Origin: Angelakisella sp.
GTDB taxonomy: Bacteria > Bacillota > Clostridia > Oscillospirales > Ruminococcaceae
NCBI GenBank assembly: GCA_020025195.1
Contig: JAHHSN010000050.1
Location: forward strand, 1-6,545
Reading direction: 5' to 3'
DNA: 6,545 nt
Shown: piece after piece, positions 5,251 to 6,545 of the stretch
Position numbering within the stretch: the stretch's first letter is position 1
Layout: each line of letters begins with the position of its first letter
Translations under genes and position numbers: made by a program
The notes under the pieces: generated by a model
Seen by the model: the letters and a program-made list of their open reading frames with translations, nothing else
Told to the model about the DNA's origin: nothing
Databases searched by the model: none

Positions 5251-6408
5251 GTGAAAACAAACGTGCTGAAGCTCATCGCCCTCACACTGGCGGCGATCCT
5301 GCTTCTTTCCGCATGCGGTGCTCCCACACCTCCCGCGGACCCCAATGAAAACGGCGGAAACGAAGTCGTTACCCCCAATGAAGGCGAAACCCGTGTCATT
5401 ACCGATATGGCCGGCCGTGAGGTTGAGATCCCGGCGAATCCGCAGCGGGTCTATTCCACCTCCCCCATTGGCACTTATTTCCCCTATGCCATCAATCCCG
5501 ATAAGATGATCGGCTGGAGCAGCGAGCTGAGAACCACCGAGCGTCATTTTATTGATGAGAAGTACGCCGAGCTTCCCGTTCTGGGCGGCACCTTCGGCAA
5601 CAATTCCAAGATGAACCCCGAGGTCATCATCAACGCGAATCCCGACCTCATCATCTCGCAGGGGCCCGATAAAATCACCGAGATGAACATTGACAACGCC
5701 AACAAGATGCAGGAGCAGCTGGGCATCCCCGTGATCGTGGTCGGCTCCTCTGCCCGGACCATTGATAAGGCGTTTGATTTCCTGGGCGACGCCCTCAACG
5801 AGAAAGAGCAGTGCGGCAAGCTCTCCGCTTTTGCAAAGGATGTTCTGGAAACCGTCAGCGCCTCCGCCGCCAAGATCCCCGAGGACAAAAAGGTCAGGAT
5901 CTATTATGCGGAGGGTGAGGAAGGCCTCAACACCGATCCGCAGAAGTCCCCCCACGCCATCATCTTTGATATGGTCGGCTGCGTAAACGTTGCGGAGCTG
6001 GAGGAAGCGGGTGGAACCGGCAATATCAGCGTTTCCCCCGAGCAGATCCTCTCCTGGGATCCCGATATGATCATCATGAATCCCCGCACGCAGGGTCCGC
6101 TCTTTGACGCCCCCGATGTGGACAGCCTCTACAACAAGCTCAAGTCCGATGACAAAGGCTTCTGGGGCTATCTGGACGCCGTCAAGGAAGGAAACTTCTA
6201 TGAAGTCCCGATCGGCCCGTTCAACTGGGCGGACAGACCCCCCTCTGTCAACCAGGTGCTCGGCGTTCTGTGGTGCGGCAAGCTGGTCTATCCGGATTAC
6301 TACACCTACGATCTGCGTGAAAAGGCCAAAGAGTTCTTCGAGCTTTTCTATCACTACACTCTCAGCGATGAGGAATTTGACAAGATGCTTTCTCATTCTC
6401 TGAAATAA
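5251..6408 (+). CDS. Lipoprotein substrate-binding protein of an iron-complex-type ABC importer
   Basis: This 385-residue protein belongs to the FepB/BtuF/FhuD-like binding proteins (COG0614 type), which catch a metal chelate, cobalamin, haem or oxyanion outside the cell and pass it to a permease. A signal peptide ends in the lipobox LLSAC, so Cys22 would be lipidated. A Pro/Asn/Gly-rich linker (about 23-46) follows. The first lobe starts at VITDMAGREVEIPANPQRV (49-67) and includes NPEVIINANPDLIIS (122-136). The second lobe ends with the typical ADRPPSVNQVLGVLW motif (327-341). The ligand cannot be read from sequence; the ADRPPSVN motif also occurs in molybdate-binding MolA-like members, so iron chelate is not certain. 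The start is GTG 5251 with AAGGAG 8 nt upstream; the ATG at 5243 hits a stop after three codons. A hairpin and the start of a next gene follow. Confidence 0.92.
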   Translation: MKTNVLKLIALTLAAILLLSACGAPTPPADPNENGGNEVVTPNEGETRVITDMAGREVEIPANPQRVYSTSPIGTYFPYAINPDKMIGWSSELRTTERHFIDEKYAELPVLGGTFGNNSKMNPEVIINANPDLIISQGPDKITEMNIDNANKMQEQLGIPVIVVGSSARTIDKAFDFLGDALNEKEQCGKLSAFAKDVLETVSASAAKIPEDKKVRIYYAEGEEGLNTDPQKSPHAIIFDMVGCVNVAELEEAGGTGNISVSPEQILSWDPDMIIMNPRTQGPLFDAPDVDSLYNKLKSDDKGFWGYLDAVKEGNFYEVPIGPFNWADRPPSVNQVLGVLWCGKLVYPDYYTYDLREKAKEFFELFYHYTLSDEEFDKMLSHSLK

Positions 6409-6430
6409 GATGATCTGCGTTTTTTCCCAC

Positions 6431-6468
6431 AGAGCAAGCATGGGCCGGCCGCCTGTGCTTGCTCTTTT
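6431..6468 (+). terminator. Terminator or attenuator after the binding-protein gene
   Basis: A perfect 10-bp stem, AGAGCAAGCA (6431-6440) with TGCTTGCTCT (6456-6465), encloses a 15-nt loop that itself contains GGCCGGCC. Only four T residues follow, so it is likely to be leaky. Such a hairpin between a binding-protein gene and its permease gene often lets the binding protein be made in excess, or stabilises the upstream message. Confidence 0.75.
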
Positions 6469-6508
6469 GGGCAAATAACCCCCTATTTATCCAGTCTGAG
6501 GTGACAAA

Positions 6509-6545
6509 ATGAATTCCGCTCCCGCCCCCTCCCCTCGTCAAAAAA
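6509..6545 (+). CDS. Start of a further gene, probably the ABC permease (cut by window edge)
   Basis: An ATG at 6509 is preceded by GAGGTGA at 6498-6504 and opens a frame of 12 codons (MNSAPAPSPRQK) up to the window edge. The short basic and Pro-rich start would fit the cytoplasmic N-terminus of a FecCD-type permease, which usually follows the binding protein in this transporter class. Nothing of the protein body is visible, so the identity is inferred from position only. Confidence 0.5.
   Translation, partial: MNSAPAPSPRQK

Noticed and set aside
5197..6474. A 425-codon open frame on the minus strand
   Set aside because: It lies wholly antisense to the binding-protein gene, whose signal peptide, lipobox and family motifs are clear. 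Its product shows no recognisable motif; long antisense frames are expected in GC-rich coding DNA.

Overview
The window looks like chromosomal DNA of a GC-rich Firmicute, most likely a class Clostridia gut-type organism of the Oscillospirales kind. The reasons are a strong AAGGAGG-type ribosome binding site before most genes, a two-subunit iron-sulfur L-serine dehydratase (SdaAB/SdaAA), a UPF0735/PheB-type ACT protein, a DUF4230 protein, and a lipoprotein binding protein of an ABC importer. The assignment is inferred from family content and base composition, not from a marker gene. I see no mobile elements, CRISPR arrays, rRNA or phage genes.

Layout, left to right. (1) Positions 1-119 (minus) are the first codons of an unidentified membrane protein, divergent from a promoter at 182-210. 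(2) That promoter drives a 154-aa HTH-ACT protein (252-716), which ends in a good terminator. (3) An aspartokinase follows (894-1673, TTG start); it has the full catalytic domain but no C-terminal ACT regulatory domains. (4) Two back-to-back hairpins (1796-1860) separate it from a convergent block of minus-strand genes. (5) In transcription order that block runs: DUF4230 membrane-anchored protein (4624-3989), sdaAB (3950-3264), sdaAA (3267-2371, overlapping sdaAB by 4 bp), then a small two-helix membrane protein with a zinc ribbon (2262-1867) that has its own promoter. (6) A tRNA-Thr(GGU) gene on the minus strand (4840-4915) has its own strong promoter and terminator. (7) On the plus strand, a lipoprotein binding protein of an iron-complex-type ABC importer (5251-6408) is followed by a hairpin and the first codons of a next gene at 6509, probably the permease.

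How the genes work together: SdaAB and SdaAA form one enzyme that converts L-serine to pyruvate and ammonia. Aspartokinase opens the aspartate-family pathway (Lys, Thr, Met, diaminopimelate), and the neighbouring HTH-ACT protein may sense an amino acid. The binding protein probably feeds a metal-chelate importer whose other parts lie beyond the right edge. The DUF4230 and zinc-ribbon proteins have no known function.

Most of the window is ordinary metabolic sequence. The points most worth following are the regulatory-domain-less aspartokinase next to a separate HTH-ACT protein, the cysteine-rich C-terminal tail of SdaAA, and the operon-like coupling of DUF4230 to serine dehydratase. I did not find a clearly new multi-gene system.
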